A DNA stretch of 64,000 nt from the NCBI RefSeq assembly GCF_003946725.1, contig NZ_RHOY01000015.1, forward strand, positions 1 to 64,000, read 5' to 3'. Position 1 is the stretch's first letter. Each line of letters begins with the position of its first letter. Below, piece by piece: positions 8,106 to 16,820 of the stretch. Source of the DNA: Agrilactobacillus yilanensis. GTDB taxonomy: Bacteria > Bacillota > Bacilli > Lactobacillales > Lactobacillaceae. The notes below the pieces were generated by a model, which saw only the letters and a program-made list of their open reading frames with translations, made no database searches and was not told where the DNA came from. Both the position numbers and the translations under genes were made by a program.

Positions 8106-9125
8106 ATGTCTTTAAAAAAATGGATTGTCGCTTTTGCCCTAGGTTTTGTAGCGTTCTTAGTTTTACCACAACAGGCTTCGGCCGCATCAGGCGCTGAGTT
8201 TACCATTAGAAATGTCTATTCGGAAGAACAGACAGATCCAGAAGCTGGATTCTTTGCTTACCAGCCAATACCTGATCATGACTATACGATCAATACAATG
8301 GTAGAAAACTTAAATCGAAATGAGACTTTGGACTTTGAAGCAAGACTGTTAACGGCCACAACTCAAGATCAAGGCGGCATTAGTTACTTACCCGCAAAAA
8401 CACCTCGAGATAAAAGCTTAAAGCTGGCTTTACCAGATATGCTCAAAGATCAAGCAGTCATTCAAAAATTCTCTATTGCACCTGGACAAAAACAAGTACT
8501 CACTTATCATGTCCACACACCTAAAGAACCAATCAAAGGGACCATTTTAGGCAGTGTTCATGTAAAACGGCTCAATAAATCGGACACTTCAAAACAGATG
8601 ATGGCCTTAAACAACAAATTTTCAATGACGATCCCTGTCATCTTTAAAGGTGAAATGGCTGATACATTATTGCCAGAACTACACTTAACTAAAGTTCAAC
8701 TGCAGGCAGTTGGCGGGCTGCCACAGTTAACGGCCACAGTGCATAATAGCCAACCCGTTATGTTTGGTGAAATTTATTTGACGACAAAACTTTTCAAAAA
8801 AGGACAAGATACACCAATACTAACGCAACGTGATAAAAATTTGAAAATGGCGCCTAACTCAACAATGAACTACATTATGACAACCAATAATAAAACGTTA
8901 GCGCCAGGTCGTTACACTTTAAAAATGACAGTCGTTTCTGGAGCTGAAACTTTCCACTTACAAAAATCATTTACCATTAAAGCAACTGACGAAAAAGAAA
9001 TCACAAAACAATTAGTGAAAGATAACCGCCATTCTGGCTTATTCTGGTTACTGTTGGGTGTTGGGCTTACGTTAGGGATTGGCTTATTGATTTTCTTAAT
9101 TAGACGACGCAAAAACAAAGCTTAA
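8106..9125 (+). CDS. DUF916/DUF3324 WxL-interacting membrane protein
   Basis: A 339-aa surface protein with an N-terminal signal peptide (cleavage near ASA, residue 26), a DUF916 region (about 30-150), a DUF3324 region (about 160-300) and one C-terminal membrane helix (LFWLLLGVGLTLGIGLLIFLI) followed by RRRKNKA, which anchors it with the bulk outside. This is the standard partner of WxL proteins; the DUF916 domain is described as binding WxL proteins and the DUF3324 part as contacting host or wall ligands. It sits between two WxL genes on the same strand, with 33 bp to the next gene. AAAGGAG precedes the ATG. Confidence 0.9.
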   Translation: MSLKKWIVAFALGFVAFLVLPQQASAASGAEFTIRNVYSEEQTDPEAGFFAYQPIPDHDYTINTMVENLNRNETLDFEARLLTATTQDQGGISYLPAKTPRDKSLKLALPDMLKDQAVIQKFSIAPGQKQVLTYHVHTPKEPIKGTILGSVHVKRLNKSDTSKQMMALNNKFSMTIPVIFKGEMADTLLPELHLTKVQLQAVGGLPQLTATVHNSQPVMFGEIYLTTKLFKKGQDTPILTQRDKNLKMAPNSTMNYIMTTNNKTLAPGRYTLKMTVVSGAETFHLQKSFTIKATDEKEITKQLVKDNRHSGLFWLLLGVGLTLGIGLLIFLIRRRKNKA

Positions 9126-9158
9126 TGAATAGCTGAGATTTTATAAAGGAGGCACCCA

Positions 9159-11267
9159 ATGAAGCACTCAAAAAAAGTTTCTATCTTATTAATGACATCG
9201 CTGCTATTCAGCAGTGTGATTACAACTGTCCCTGAAGTAACGGCGGCTCAAGTGGCTGCCCCTCAAATACCGGCAACACCCGCAGCGGCTTTGGGCCAAA
9301 ATGAAGGCGGCGCCGCAAGTGACGTAGAGATCGATACTGTTCCGAATTTGACGCCAGATTCAGCGCCAGACCCGGTGCATCCTGAGGATACCCAGACATT
9401 ACCGTCAATGCCAGAGACTGATGGGAATACTGAAAGTACACCTCAAACGCCGGAAGCGCCTACAGATAATAATGTGCTTCAACCGCCAATAATTGAATCT
9501 GAAACGGTAGCTGATGAAAATTCTGAAGCGGGAGAAGTAGAAGAAACAGAAGCAGCAGAAAAAAATGAAGATGCGGCAACAAAAAGGCAAACTGAAATTC
9601 CGGTTAATGTGACACCGCCAAAAGACGCCACAAAACCCAGCCATAATGGAGGCTCATTATTAGGTGGCGTAGGGGGACTACTTGACAGTATATTGCTATC
9701 AGCTCTTGTTTATCCAGGGTTTACAAAGCAACCAGAAAAAAATCAATATGTTGCTTATGGCGCCCCTGTATACTTTAAAATGCGATCGATCGGTAATGCT
9801 GGGCCAGTTCAAGATCCGTGGTTAAAGATCACACAATGGACATTACAAAAAGATGGTTCTTTTGTTAAAAAAGAACATCCTGATGTCGTTAAGGGTGATG
9901 GGATTCTTGGAAAACATAAATATGATGTGACTTTCGGCAAAGATGGGAAACAAAATCTAGAACCAGGTGTGCATTTCTTTCAATTTGCGTTAGATGGTTA
10001 TGCGGGTAATACAGTGTATTCTAAATTAGCCCGGGTGAACGTGGTTAAAGATGAGGTGCCGGCGGAACAACTAAGTATTAAATCTGAAGATGTCCTTTGG
10101 AGTGGCCTTGACTATGAGCTAAAGGGGCTTTTAACACCCCTTGAGTCAACTAGTGAAGTTCGCTGGCATACGCCGATAAATCCAACGGATCAAGAAGATG
10201 AAAAAAATCCGGTAATCTTCAGTTCGAATGTTGGCCGTGATGTGGAGATTGCCATCTCTGATGGTGTGATGAAAGCTGGTAAATCAACAGCGAAAGTTAA
10301 CGAAGATACTGAAAATCCGGGGATACCTATTGTGCTTAATGCACAGGCAGGTGACTTAAAAGCAACTAAAACAGTTTATGCTGGCGGATTAAAAGCTAAA
10401 ACAACGACGGTATCTGAAGCCACAACAAAAGGCATTACTTGGCATGAGGTGGCCGGATTAGAGCGGGTGCGCCAAGTGTATTTTGGCAGTGAAGGGGAGG
10501 ATTTTAAAGTTCAAAAAGTAAATGCCGAGTGGGTTTATCAAAAAGTTAGTAAAAATAAGAGGATTTCTTTTAATGGGGGCAAATCATTTGGTTCAGATAC
10601 AAATGCTAAGCAAAACGATTTAGCAGATCTACGGGATATCAAACCCCTCGTTATCCCTGGAACAAACAAAATTATTCAAGATTTTGCCGGGAAAACGGGG
10701 ACGCAGCAGATGGCTGTACAACTAAAGATAGGGATCGTTATAAAGATAAAGGATGGAAAGTCAACAACTATTAATTTAGCGAGTAATTATGCTTCGTTAA
10801 AACTGATACCGGATTCTGAAGGAGATGAAGGGAACCAAGAATTGACCTTTAGAAGCGCGCCAAGTTTCACATTTAATGGGGTTAAAGCCAGTCAAATCTA
10901 TGATGGTGTGAGCCAGCTGCCTACAACTTCAGGGACCGAAGCGGCATTGGATATTGCAAATAGCACGACCAAACCAAAACGTTGGCAGCTTCAAGCGCAA
11001 TTAGGGGCCTTTAAAGATAGTGACAATCAAGAACTGAATCAGCCGCAGTTACATTTACATGGCCTGCCCACTGCAACCGCAACGTTAACGACGAGTGACC
11101 CGACACCGATCATTACGTCTGAACAATACAAAAATGATAATACGCTGATTAGTGCAACATTAGATACAGCACCAAATCAAGAAATCATTTTGAAAAAGGA
11201 TCAGCATTTTGTCAGCGATATTCGTTGGATTCTTTCAGAAGAAGGGCCCGAAAGTGAAGCGTTGTGA
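9159..11267 (+). CDS. Large WxL-domain surface protein, 702 aa
   Basis: A secreted wall protein. The signal peptide covers about residues 1-30. Residues 35-165 are a Pro/Glu/Thr-rich acidic stalk. A central region of unknown fold (about 180-540) follows, and the WxL domain is C-terminal, with Trp609 (WQL) and Trp690 (WIL). The WxL domain opens with SAPSFTF, as in the 258-aa WxL protein (SAPSFNF), so the two domains are homologous. AAAGGAGGC precedes the ATG and only 33 bp separate it from the DUF916 gene, so they form an operon. There is no LPxTG motif; attachment should be through WxL binding to peptidoglycan or the DUF916 partner. Confidence 0.88.
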   Translation: MKHSKKVSILLMTSLLFSSVITTVPEVTAAQVAAPQIPATPAAALGQNEGGAASDVEIDTVPNLTPDSAPDPVHPEDTQTLPSMPETDGNTESTPQTPEAPTDNNVLQPPIIESETVADENSEAGEVEETEAAEKNEDAATKRQTEIPVNVTPPKDATKPSHNGGSLLGGVGGLLDSILLSALVYPGFTKQPEKNQYVAYGAPVYFKMRSIGNAGPVQDPWLKITQWTLQKDGSFVKKEHPDVVKGDGILGKHKYDVTFGKDGKQNLEPGVHFFQFALDGYAGNTVYSKLARVNVVKDEVPAEQLSIKSEDVLWSGLDYELKGLLTPLESTSEVRWHTPINPTDQEDEKNPVIFSSNVGRDVEIAISDGVMKAGKSTAKVNEDTENPGIPIVLNAQAGDLKATKTVYAGGLKAKTTTVSEATTKGITWHEVAGLERVRQVYFGSEGEDFKVQKVNAEWVYQKVSKNKRISFNGGKSFGSDTNAKQNDLADLRDIKPLVIPGTNKIIQDFAGKTGTQQMAVQLKIGIVIKIKDGKSTTINLASNYASLKLIPDSEGDEGNQELTFRSAPSFTFNGVKASQIYDGVSQLPTTSGTEAALDIANSTTKPKRWQLQAQLGAFKDSDNQELNQPQLHLHGLPTATATLTTSDPTPIITSEQYKNDNTLISATLDTAPNQEIILKKDQHFVSDIRWILSEEGPESEAL

Positions 11268-11355
11268 GGTGATTGCAGGGTAGACAGAACGAGCAGTTAA
11301 AAAGCAGTAAGCCTACAATAGCATTGCTTAGAAATGAAAATTAAATTATCCAAAT

Positions 11356-11400
11356 AGCAGCAGCTAGGTCAACGTTAAATTTTGACTTGACTGCTGTTTA
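11356..11400 (+). terminator. Terminator of WxL cluster
   Basis: AGCAG...CTGCT encloses GGTCAA/TTGAC pairing with a T-rich tail (GTTTATATTT). The stem is interrupted, so confidence is moderate. The rest of 11268-11489 shows no gene. Confidence 0.5.
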
Positions 11401-11489
11401 TATTTAGTTCAGCATACTTTGGCGCACGTTTTTTCAGTCAAAAAGCTAGTAAATTTGGCGAATTTATTTATAATGAATTTTACAAATAG

Positions 11490-11672
11490 TTAGCCTCGAA
11501 ATGATTGTAAAGCAAGGACCAAAAAGATGGCCACTAACAGCCATAATTTCATTACTCGGATTGGCCCAATGCCTAAGATACCATGGGTAAATTCAATAAA
11601 AATTATTAAAACACATAATAAGGCACCTACTAAAAATAAGATGCCCCGTAAGAAATGAGGTGAACGTCGCAT
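11490..11672 (-). CDS. Small two-helix membrane protein, 60 aa
   Basis: The start at 11672 is supported by AAAGGAG seven bases upstream; longer in-frame extensions have no such site. After a basic N-terminus (MRRSPHFLRG) there are two hydrophobic helices, ILFLVGALLCVLIIFIEF and MKLWLLVAIFLVLALQSF, so both ends are probably cytoplasmic. No family is recognised. It is single, lying between the WxL cluster and the asparagine synthase gene. Confidence 0.6.
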   Translation of the reverse strand: MRRSPHFLRGILFLVGALLCVLIIFIEFTHGILGIGPIRVMKLWLLVAIFLVLALQSFRG

Positions 11673-11898
11673 GGGGGCACTCCTTTCTGAGTGACGCAGT
11701 TTATTTTCAAAAAACAGCTTACTTTTAGTTATTATAACACGATGAATTTTGACAACATCAGACGATAGACGGAAACGCTTTTGTGACAAATAGATTAGAC
11801 TTTTCTAACTTGGTACAAGCTATCATGGTGTTATGTCGGGATGCGTATTACAATAGAACTTGTGACTGTAAAAATTTTCTGAAACTAAGTCTTCTTAT

Positions 11899-11926
11899 TT
11901 GACAAGATTTGTTAGAATTTTATAAT
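11899..11926 (+). promoter_or_regulatory. Promoter of asparagine synthase gene
   Basis: TTGACA at 11899-11904 and a consensus TATAAT at 11921-11926 are spaced by 16 bp, 80 bp before the ATG. Confidence 0.7.
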
Positions 11927-12006
11927 GTTAAGCGTTCTTAAGTTTAACTAATTTTTACAATTCAAGTCACACTCGTATTTTTAAATAGATAAAGGGGAAT
12001 TCAGTT

Positions 12007-13917
12007 ATGTGTGGAATTGTTGGTTTTGTTGATAAAACAATCCTAAATAAAAAACCTGTAATTACTGAGATGATGGACATGATTAAACATCGTGGTCCCA
12101 ACAGTTCAGGTGAATATGTGAACGATGAAGTCGCCTTAGGTTTCCGTCGATTAAGTATTATCGACTTAAAGGGTGGCGATCAACCAATTTTAAATGAAGA
12201 CAAAACAAAAGCTATTATCTTTAATGGTGAGATTTATAATTTTCAGCCGATTCGTGCGGATTTGATTGCAGCGGGACATAAGTTTACAACGCATGCAGAT
12301 ACCGAAGTTTTACTCCACGGGTATGAAGAATATGGGATCGAAGGTCTGCTTAAAAAAGTGCGGGGGATGTTTGCCTTTACGATCTGGGATGATGTGAAAA
12401 AAGAATTAGTAGGTGCCCGGGACTTCTTTGGGATTAAACCACTTTATTATTATCATCAAGATGGCACTTTTTTGTTCGGTTCAGAAATCAAATCTTTCTT
12501 AAAAAATCCAAAATTTAAAAAAGAATTGAACAAAGAAGCTTTACGGCCATTTTTGACTTTCCAGTATTCCGCATTAGCCGAGACCTTCTTTAAAAATGTT
12601 TATCAAATTCCGGAAGGCCATTATTTTACACTAAAAGACGATCAGTTAACCATTAAAAAATATTGGGATATGGATTTCAAAGAAAATCATTTATCCTTTG
12701 AAAAAACCGTTGATGCCATTGATGCTTCTATCAAGGATTCTGTGGAAACCCATCGTATTAGTGATGTGGAAGTTGGCTCATTATTGTCCAGTGGGGTAGA
12801 TTCCAGCTATATTACAGCACTTTTACGGCCAGAACATACTTTTTCAATCGGTTTTGATGACAAGAAGTATCATGAAGGGATTGCGGCTAAGGCTTTGGCA
12901 GATCGACTAGGGCTAAAAAATAAAAATGACGTGGTTACTTCACAAGAAGCGTTTAAGAATTTCCCACTTATTCAATATTACTTAGATGAACCAGATTCTA
13001 ATCCTTCTGTTGTACCGCTTTACTTTTTAACAAAATTGGCTAGTAAAGAAGTAACCGTTATTTTGTCAGGTGAAGGTGCAGACGAATTGTTCGCGGGGTA
13101 TGCCAATTACGGTTGGCATTCGCACTCCAAGGCAATTCGGATCTTTGCCCAAGGCTTAAAACGGTTGCCTCGAGGTGTTCGGGCATCAATTGCCCATGGT
13201 CTAAAACGGGTGCCTAACTTCCATGGTCGGCTGCACTTATATGAAGCAACGGCTCCAGCTGAGGAATTCTTTATTGGTGAAGCACGGATCTTTAATGAAG
13301 ATGAAGCCGGTCAAATTTTGAAGCCAGCGTATCGTTCCAGTGAATCAGTGGAACAAATCGTTGAAAAGAGTTATAAAAAAGTACGGCATTATGATGATGA
13401 GGTCAAAAAGATGCAGTACTTAGATATTCATCAGTTTATGGCAAAAGATATTTTGTTAAAAGCCGATAAGATGAGCATGGCAAATTCCATGGAATTACGG
13501 GTGCCTTTTTTGGATAAAGAAGTTGCCAAAGTTGCCCAAGGGATTCCTACCAAGTATCTTTTAAACTCAGAGGGCAGTAAATATGCTTTAAGAGAAGCCT
13601 CTAATCGTCATTTACCAAAAGAATGGGCACAACGGGAAAAATTAGGTTTTCCGGTGCCGGTTAGTGCTTGGCTCCATGACAAACCAATTTATGAAGAGAT
13701 TCGGGCTTTATTCTCAGAAGATTTTGTCACTGAATTTTTTGACCGTCCCGCTATTTTAAAAATGGTGGATGATTATTATCACAATCGTGGACACAACGAT
13801 GATCGCCGTAAAATTTGGACGGTTTATACGTTCTTAGTTTGGTATCGTGTCTATTTCATCGATCAAGAAAAACCAGAATTTATCCCTGACGTCCACAAGG
13901 TAGCGGCTCAGGCATAA
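12007..13917 (+). CDS. asnB: Glutamine-hydrolysing asparagine synthase (AsnB/AsnH type)
   Basis: A 636-aa two-domain enzyme. The N-terminal glutaminase domain starts MCGIVGF, with Cys2 as nucleophile after Met removal; the C-terminal synthetase domain has the PP-loop LLSSGVDSSY near 260 and SGEGADELFAGY near 358. It would amidate an aspartyl carboxylate with ammonia from glutamine and ATP. The next co-oriented gene encodes a D-aspartate ligase of cross-bridge synthesis, and in Lactococcus the asparagine synthase AsnH amidates the cross-bridge D-Asp to D-Asn. So this enzyme may act on peptidoglycan precursors rather than make free asparagine; sequence alone does not decide. GGGGAA precedes the ATG. 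Confidence 0.92.
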   Translation: MCGIVGFVDKTILNKKPVITEMMDMIKHRGPNSSGEYVNDEVALGFRRLSIIDLKGGDQPILNEDKTKAIIFNGEIYNFQPIRADLIAAGHKFTTHADTEVLLHGYEEYGIEGLLKKVRGMFAFTIWDDVKKELVGARDFFGIKPLYYYHQDGTFLFGSEIKSFLKNPKFKKELNKEALRPFLTFQYSALAETFFKNVYQIPEGHYFTLKDDQLTIKKYWDMDFKENHLSFEKTVDAIDASIKDSVETHRISDVEVGSLLSSGVDSSYITALLRPEHTFSIGFDDKKYHEGIAAKALADRLGLKNKNDVVTSQEAFKNFPLIQYYLDEPDSNPSVVPLYFLTKLASKEVTVILSGEGADELFAGYANYGWHSHSKAIRIFAQGLKRLPRGVRASIAHGLKRVPNFHGRLHLYEATAPAEEFFIGEARIFNEDEAGQILKPAYRSSESVEQIVEKSYKKVRHYDDEVKKMQYLDIHQFMAKDILLKADKMSMANSMELRVPFLDKEVAKVAQGIPTKYLLNSEGSKYALREASNRHLPKEWAQREKLGFPVPVSAWLHDKPIYEEIRALFSEDFVTEFFDRPAILKMVDDYYHNRGHNDDRRKIWTVYTFLVWYRVYFIDQEKPEFIPDVHKVAAQA

Positions 13918-13921
13918 TAAA

Positions 13922-13966
13922 AAAGTCAAGGTCAGCACCTGATACACAGGGGGCCTTGGCTTTTTT
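13922..13966. terminator. Bidirectional terminator, asnB / rpiR-like
   Basis: AGTCAAGGTC pairs with GGCCTTGGCT through G-U pairs, with TTTTTT after it on the plus strand and an A run before it. It separates convergent genes ending at 13917 and 13974. Confidence 0.7.
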
Positions 13967-13973
13967 GTCGGCG

Positions 13974-14813
13974 TTAATGGCGTGTTTTTTTGATTTGCTG
14001 CTGAATTTCTTGGAATAATAAAGCTGTTTTCTCATCGGTATTCACCGCACTCACCATAAATAAAGTATCCATCAGACTCATTTGAGCAATGAGCGCATGC
14101 AATGCTTCGGTGCGGTAGCGGGATTCTTCGGCTACGGAAACAAAATACACATCTGCCAATCGGGCCAGTCGAGAGGTTGGCACGCTGGTGATTACAATCA
14201 GCGGCACGTGATGTTTGTGGGCGGTGTTGGCCAATGTTAAAGCATCCCGATCTTCGCCGGATTGAGAAATAATAATTGCCACATCTTTTGAAGAGAGATG
14301 GGTAATGCTCATCAGCTGCATATGATAATCGGCGGCATAGAGCACATTAATCGCTGTTTTTAAAAATTTGTGATAACCGTCTAAAGCCACAATATTACTG
14401 GCACCTAAACCATAAATGCCTAAACGCTGACATTGGATAATCAATTTGACCGCCGTTTTTAATTCATCACTATCTAAATTAATCGCGGTCATTTTTAAAG
14501 CCTCTATATTAGACGTAAACATCTTTTGGGCCATGGCTAAGGTGGAATCGTTAAGATCGATTTCTTCAAATAACTTCACCGGATTTTCCGGATCTTGGGT
14601 TAAGGCCACCCGCATACTTTGGAAATTCGTGTAACCTAGTTTTTTAGCAAACCGGGAAATTGTAGCGATTGAAATACCTGTTTTTTCACTGAGTTTGGAA
14701 ATAGATAGGCGACTGGCTTCGGCTTGATTTTTAGTCAAATAGTCGGCTAAATCTAATTCACGGATGCTGAGTTTATCATGATAGATTTGCAATTGTAGTT
14801 GAAAATTAGGCAT
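13974..14813 (-). CDS. RpiR/MurR-family transcriptional regulator
   Basis: A 279-aa regulator with an N-terminal HTH_6 domain (SISKLSEKTGISIATISRFAKKLGY, about 37-62) and a C-terminal SIS sugar-phosphate-binding domain (about 120-260; IYGLGASNIVA, IIISQSGEDRDAL). Such proteins sense phosphosugars such as N-acetylmuramate-6-phosphate or ribose-5-phosphate. It is convergent with asnB and divergent from the D-Asp ligase gene, sharing a 153-bp region, so control of the ligase or of itself is possible. The ligand cannot be told from the sequence. Confidence 0.88.
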   Translation of the reverse strand: MPNFQLQLQIYHDKLSIRELDLADYLTKNQAEASRLSISKLSEKTGISIATISRFAKKLGYTNFQSMRVALTQDPENPVKLFEEIDLNDSTLAMAQKMFTSNIEALKMTAINLDSDELKTAVKLIIQCQRLGIYGLGASNIVALDGYHKFLKTAINVLYAADYHMQLMSITHLSSKDVAIIISQSGEDRDALTLANTAHKHHVPLIVITSVPTSRLARLADVYFVSVAEESRYRTEALHALIAQMSLMDTLFMVSAVNTDEKTALLFQEIQQQIKKTRH

Positions 14814-14966
14814 AGTTATAACCTCGATATGTAAAATTTCTACTATTAGTATAGCATTTCTAATTTTTGAGCTGAAATGCGTTTTTCGTGAATTTTAGGA
14901 ATATGTTATAATTTGAGACGTGGAACTTAATAAATATTGAAAATTGAATAAGAATAGTGGAGAGTT

Positions 14967-16235
14967 ATGAAACAAAATTTAGAATTTACACCTATTTTAT
15001 TAGGCAGTGATATTAATGCCTACGGGATGGCCCGTTCTTTTTATGAAGCTTATGGTAAGCGCGTCAAAGCTTTTGCGGCAGTCCCTCTCGCGCCAACACG
15101 GTATTCAAAAATCATTGATTTGGAATTTCATAATGGTTTTGAAGAAGATCCCGTATTTATCAATGTTATGACCGAAGTTGCCAAGCGCTATGCGGACCAC
15201 CAAGAACCCGTCATCTTAATTGCGATGGGGGATGGCTATGCGGAACTTATCGCCAAGCACAAAGATTTTTTAGAAAAAACATTTGTCTGCCCGTATATTG
15301 ATTATGATTTATTGCGGCAGCTCAACAACAAAGAAAACTTTTATAAAGTCTGTGAACAGTATAATCTGCCTTATCCAAAGACAAAGGTGATTAGTAAGAC
15401 AATGTACACAACAAAGACAGACTTGGATGTCCCATTTGAATTTCCAGTGGCCTTAAAGCCAGCGAACAGTGTGGAATGGTTAGACATTCATTTTGAAGGC
15501 CGTAAGAAAGCCTTTATTATCCATGATCAAGCCGAATATGATGAAGTGGTCACTAAAATTTATGAAAATGGCTATAATTCTGACTTGATTTTGCAAGATT
15601 ATATTCCTGGGGATGATTCCAACATGCGGGTGCTGAATGCCTATGTGGATCAGAACCATCAAGTTAAGATGATGTGTTTGGGCCATCCGTTGCTGGAAGA
15701 TCCAACACCCGCCGCCATTGGTAATTATGTGGCGATTTTGCCAGAATTTAATCAAGAATTATACGATATGGTGCAGAAATTTTTAGAAGACATCAATTAT
15801 ACCGGTTTTGCGAATTTTGATATGAAATATGATCGCCGGGATAAGACGTTTAAGATTTTTGAAATTAATTTGCGCCAAGGTCGCAGTAGTTTCTTCGTGA
15901 CTTTGAATGGGTATAATTTAGCCAGCTATTTAGTAGACGACTATGTAACCCATACTTTAAGCGATCGAGCAACGGTTTATGGGAACCAAAATAAGGCCAA
16001 ACACATGCTTTGGCTAGGGGTACCGACGAAAGTGTTTAAACGTTATGTTGCAGATAATGCTTACAAGCAAGAAGCTTTGGAATTAATTGATACCAATCGT
16101 TATGGCACCACTGTTTTCTACAAAAAAGATATGTCTTTAAAACGTTGGGTACTGTTGAAATACATGTTCCACAACTATGTGCCACGGTATAAAGAATATT
16201 TTGTTGAAAATAAAGGGCAAAATGACGAACAATAG
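14967..16235 (+). CDS. D-aspartate ligase, ATP-grasp (cross-bridge synthesis)
   Basis: A 422-aa ATP-grasp enzyme that matches my memory of the Enterococcus faecium D-aspartate ligase Aslfm: LLGSDINAYGMARSFYEAYG at the N-terminus, VCPYIDYDLLRQL near 110, VALKPANSVEWLD near 160, QDYIPGDDSNMRVLNAYV near 210, and the metal-binding FEINLRQGRSS near 305. The family activates the beta-carboxylate of D-Asp with ATP and attaches it to the Lys side chain of UDP-MurNAc-pentapeptide. A D-Asp cross-bridge agrees with the adjacent asparagine synthase. GGAGAG precedes the ATG. A Usp gene follows after 30 bp, probably in the same transcript. No aspartate racemase gene is in the window. Confidence 0.8.
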   Translation: MKQNLEFTPILLGSDINAYGMARSFYEAYGKRVKAFAAVPLAPTRYSKIIDLEFHNGFEEDPVFINVMTEVAKRYADHQEPVILIAMGDGYAELIAKHKDFLEKTFVCPYIDYDLLRQLNNKENFYKVCEQYNLPYPKTKVISKTMYTTKTDLDVPFEFPVALKPANSVEWLDIHFEGRKKAFIIHDQAEYDEVVTKIYENGYNSDLILQDYIPGDDSNMRVLNAYVDQNHQVKMMCLGHPLLEDPTPAAIGNYVAILPEFNQELYDMVQKFLEDINYTGFANFDMKYDRRDKTFKIFEINLRQGRSSFFVTLNGYNLASYLVDDYVTHTLSDRATVYGNQNKAKHMLWLGVPTKVFKRYVADNAYKQEALELIDTNRYGTTVFYKKDMSLKRWVLLKYMFHNYVPRYKEYFVENKGQNDEQ

Positions 16236-16265
16236 TTGTTATAATGAATATAGGGGTGAAATGTA

Positions 16266-16730
16266 ATGGCAGATTTAGAAAATTTTGAAGTACAGATTCA
16301 TAGATATGAACGGGTGTTAGTGGCCGTTGATAGTGATGATTTTGGTTCTTCTCGGCCTGCATTTGAATACGCTTGTACCATGGCTAAGATGTTCCATTTA
16401 CCATTAGGGATCGTTTCTATTTTAGAAACCGGGGATTTGAATATTTTCCAAACATTATCCCGGGACGTGTTGAGCAATCAACGGACAGCGGTAGCCCACT
16501 TATTGGAAACTTATGTGGAAAAAGCTAAAAACTTCGGCGTACTGGAAGTTGCACCTTATTTAAGCGAAGGTAAGCCTGGCCGGACAATTGTTGATTCAAT
16601 TATTCCAATGTTTAAACCGGACTTATTAGTAGTTGGTTCTGAGCGTAAAAATAACCCGAATGATATTGGGTCACAAGCTTCTTACATGGTGCGTTATGCC
16701 CCATGTTCTGTAATTGTGGTCCGGTCATAA
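16266..16730 (+). CDS. Universal stress protein-like, 154 aa
   Basis: A Usp-fold protein: YERVLVAVDSDD strand at the N-terminus and LLVVGSERKNN... SVIVVRS at the C-terminus. The ATP-binding G-2x-G-9x-G-S/T motif is degenerate (GSERKNNPNDIGS), so nucleotide binding may be lost, unlike in the Usp at 1848. The start follows GGGGTGAAATGTA. It lies 30 bp after the D-Asp ligase gene, suggesting co-transcription with wall synthesis, and is followed by a terminator. Confidence 0.8.
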   Translation: MADLENFEVQIHRYERVLVAVDSDDFGSSRPAFEYACTMAKMFHLPLGIVSILETGDLNIFQTLSRDVLSNQRTAVAHLLETYVEKAKNFGVLEVAPYLSEGKPGRTIVDSIIPMFKPDLLVVGSERKNNPNDIGSQASYMVRYAPCSVIVVRS

Positions 16731-16752
16731 TCATTATTAAACAAATAACCTT

Positions 16753-16800
16753 AGGCGAGTTGAGGCTGAACGTAAGTTTTGCGCAACACGCCTATTTTTT
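16753..16800 (+). terminator. Terminator after usp-like gene
   Basis: AGGCG-a-GTTG pairs with CAAC-a-CGCCT and is followed by ATTTTTT. Confidence 0.65.
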
Positions 16801-16820
16801 CAACTAAAGGAGACATGACA

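Noticed and set aside
9405-9644. Cys/Phe-rich minus-strand open frame inside the large WxL gene
   Set aside because: It is the antisense of the Pro/Glu-rich stalk codons; no ribosome site or promoter is seen.
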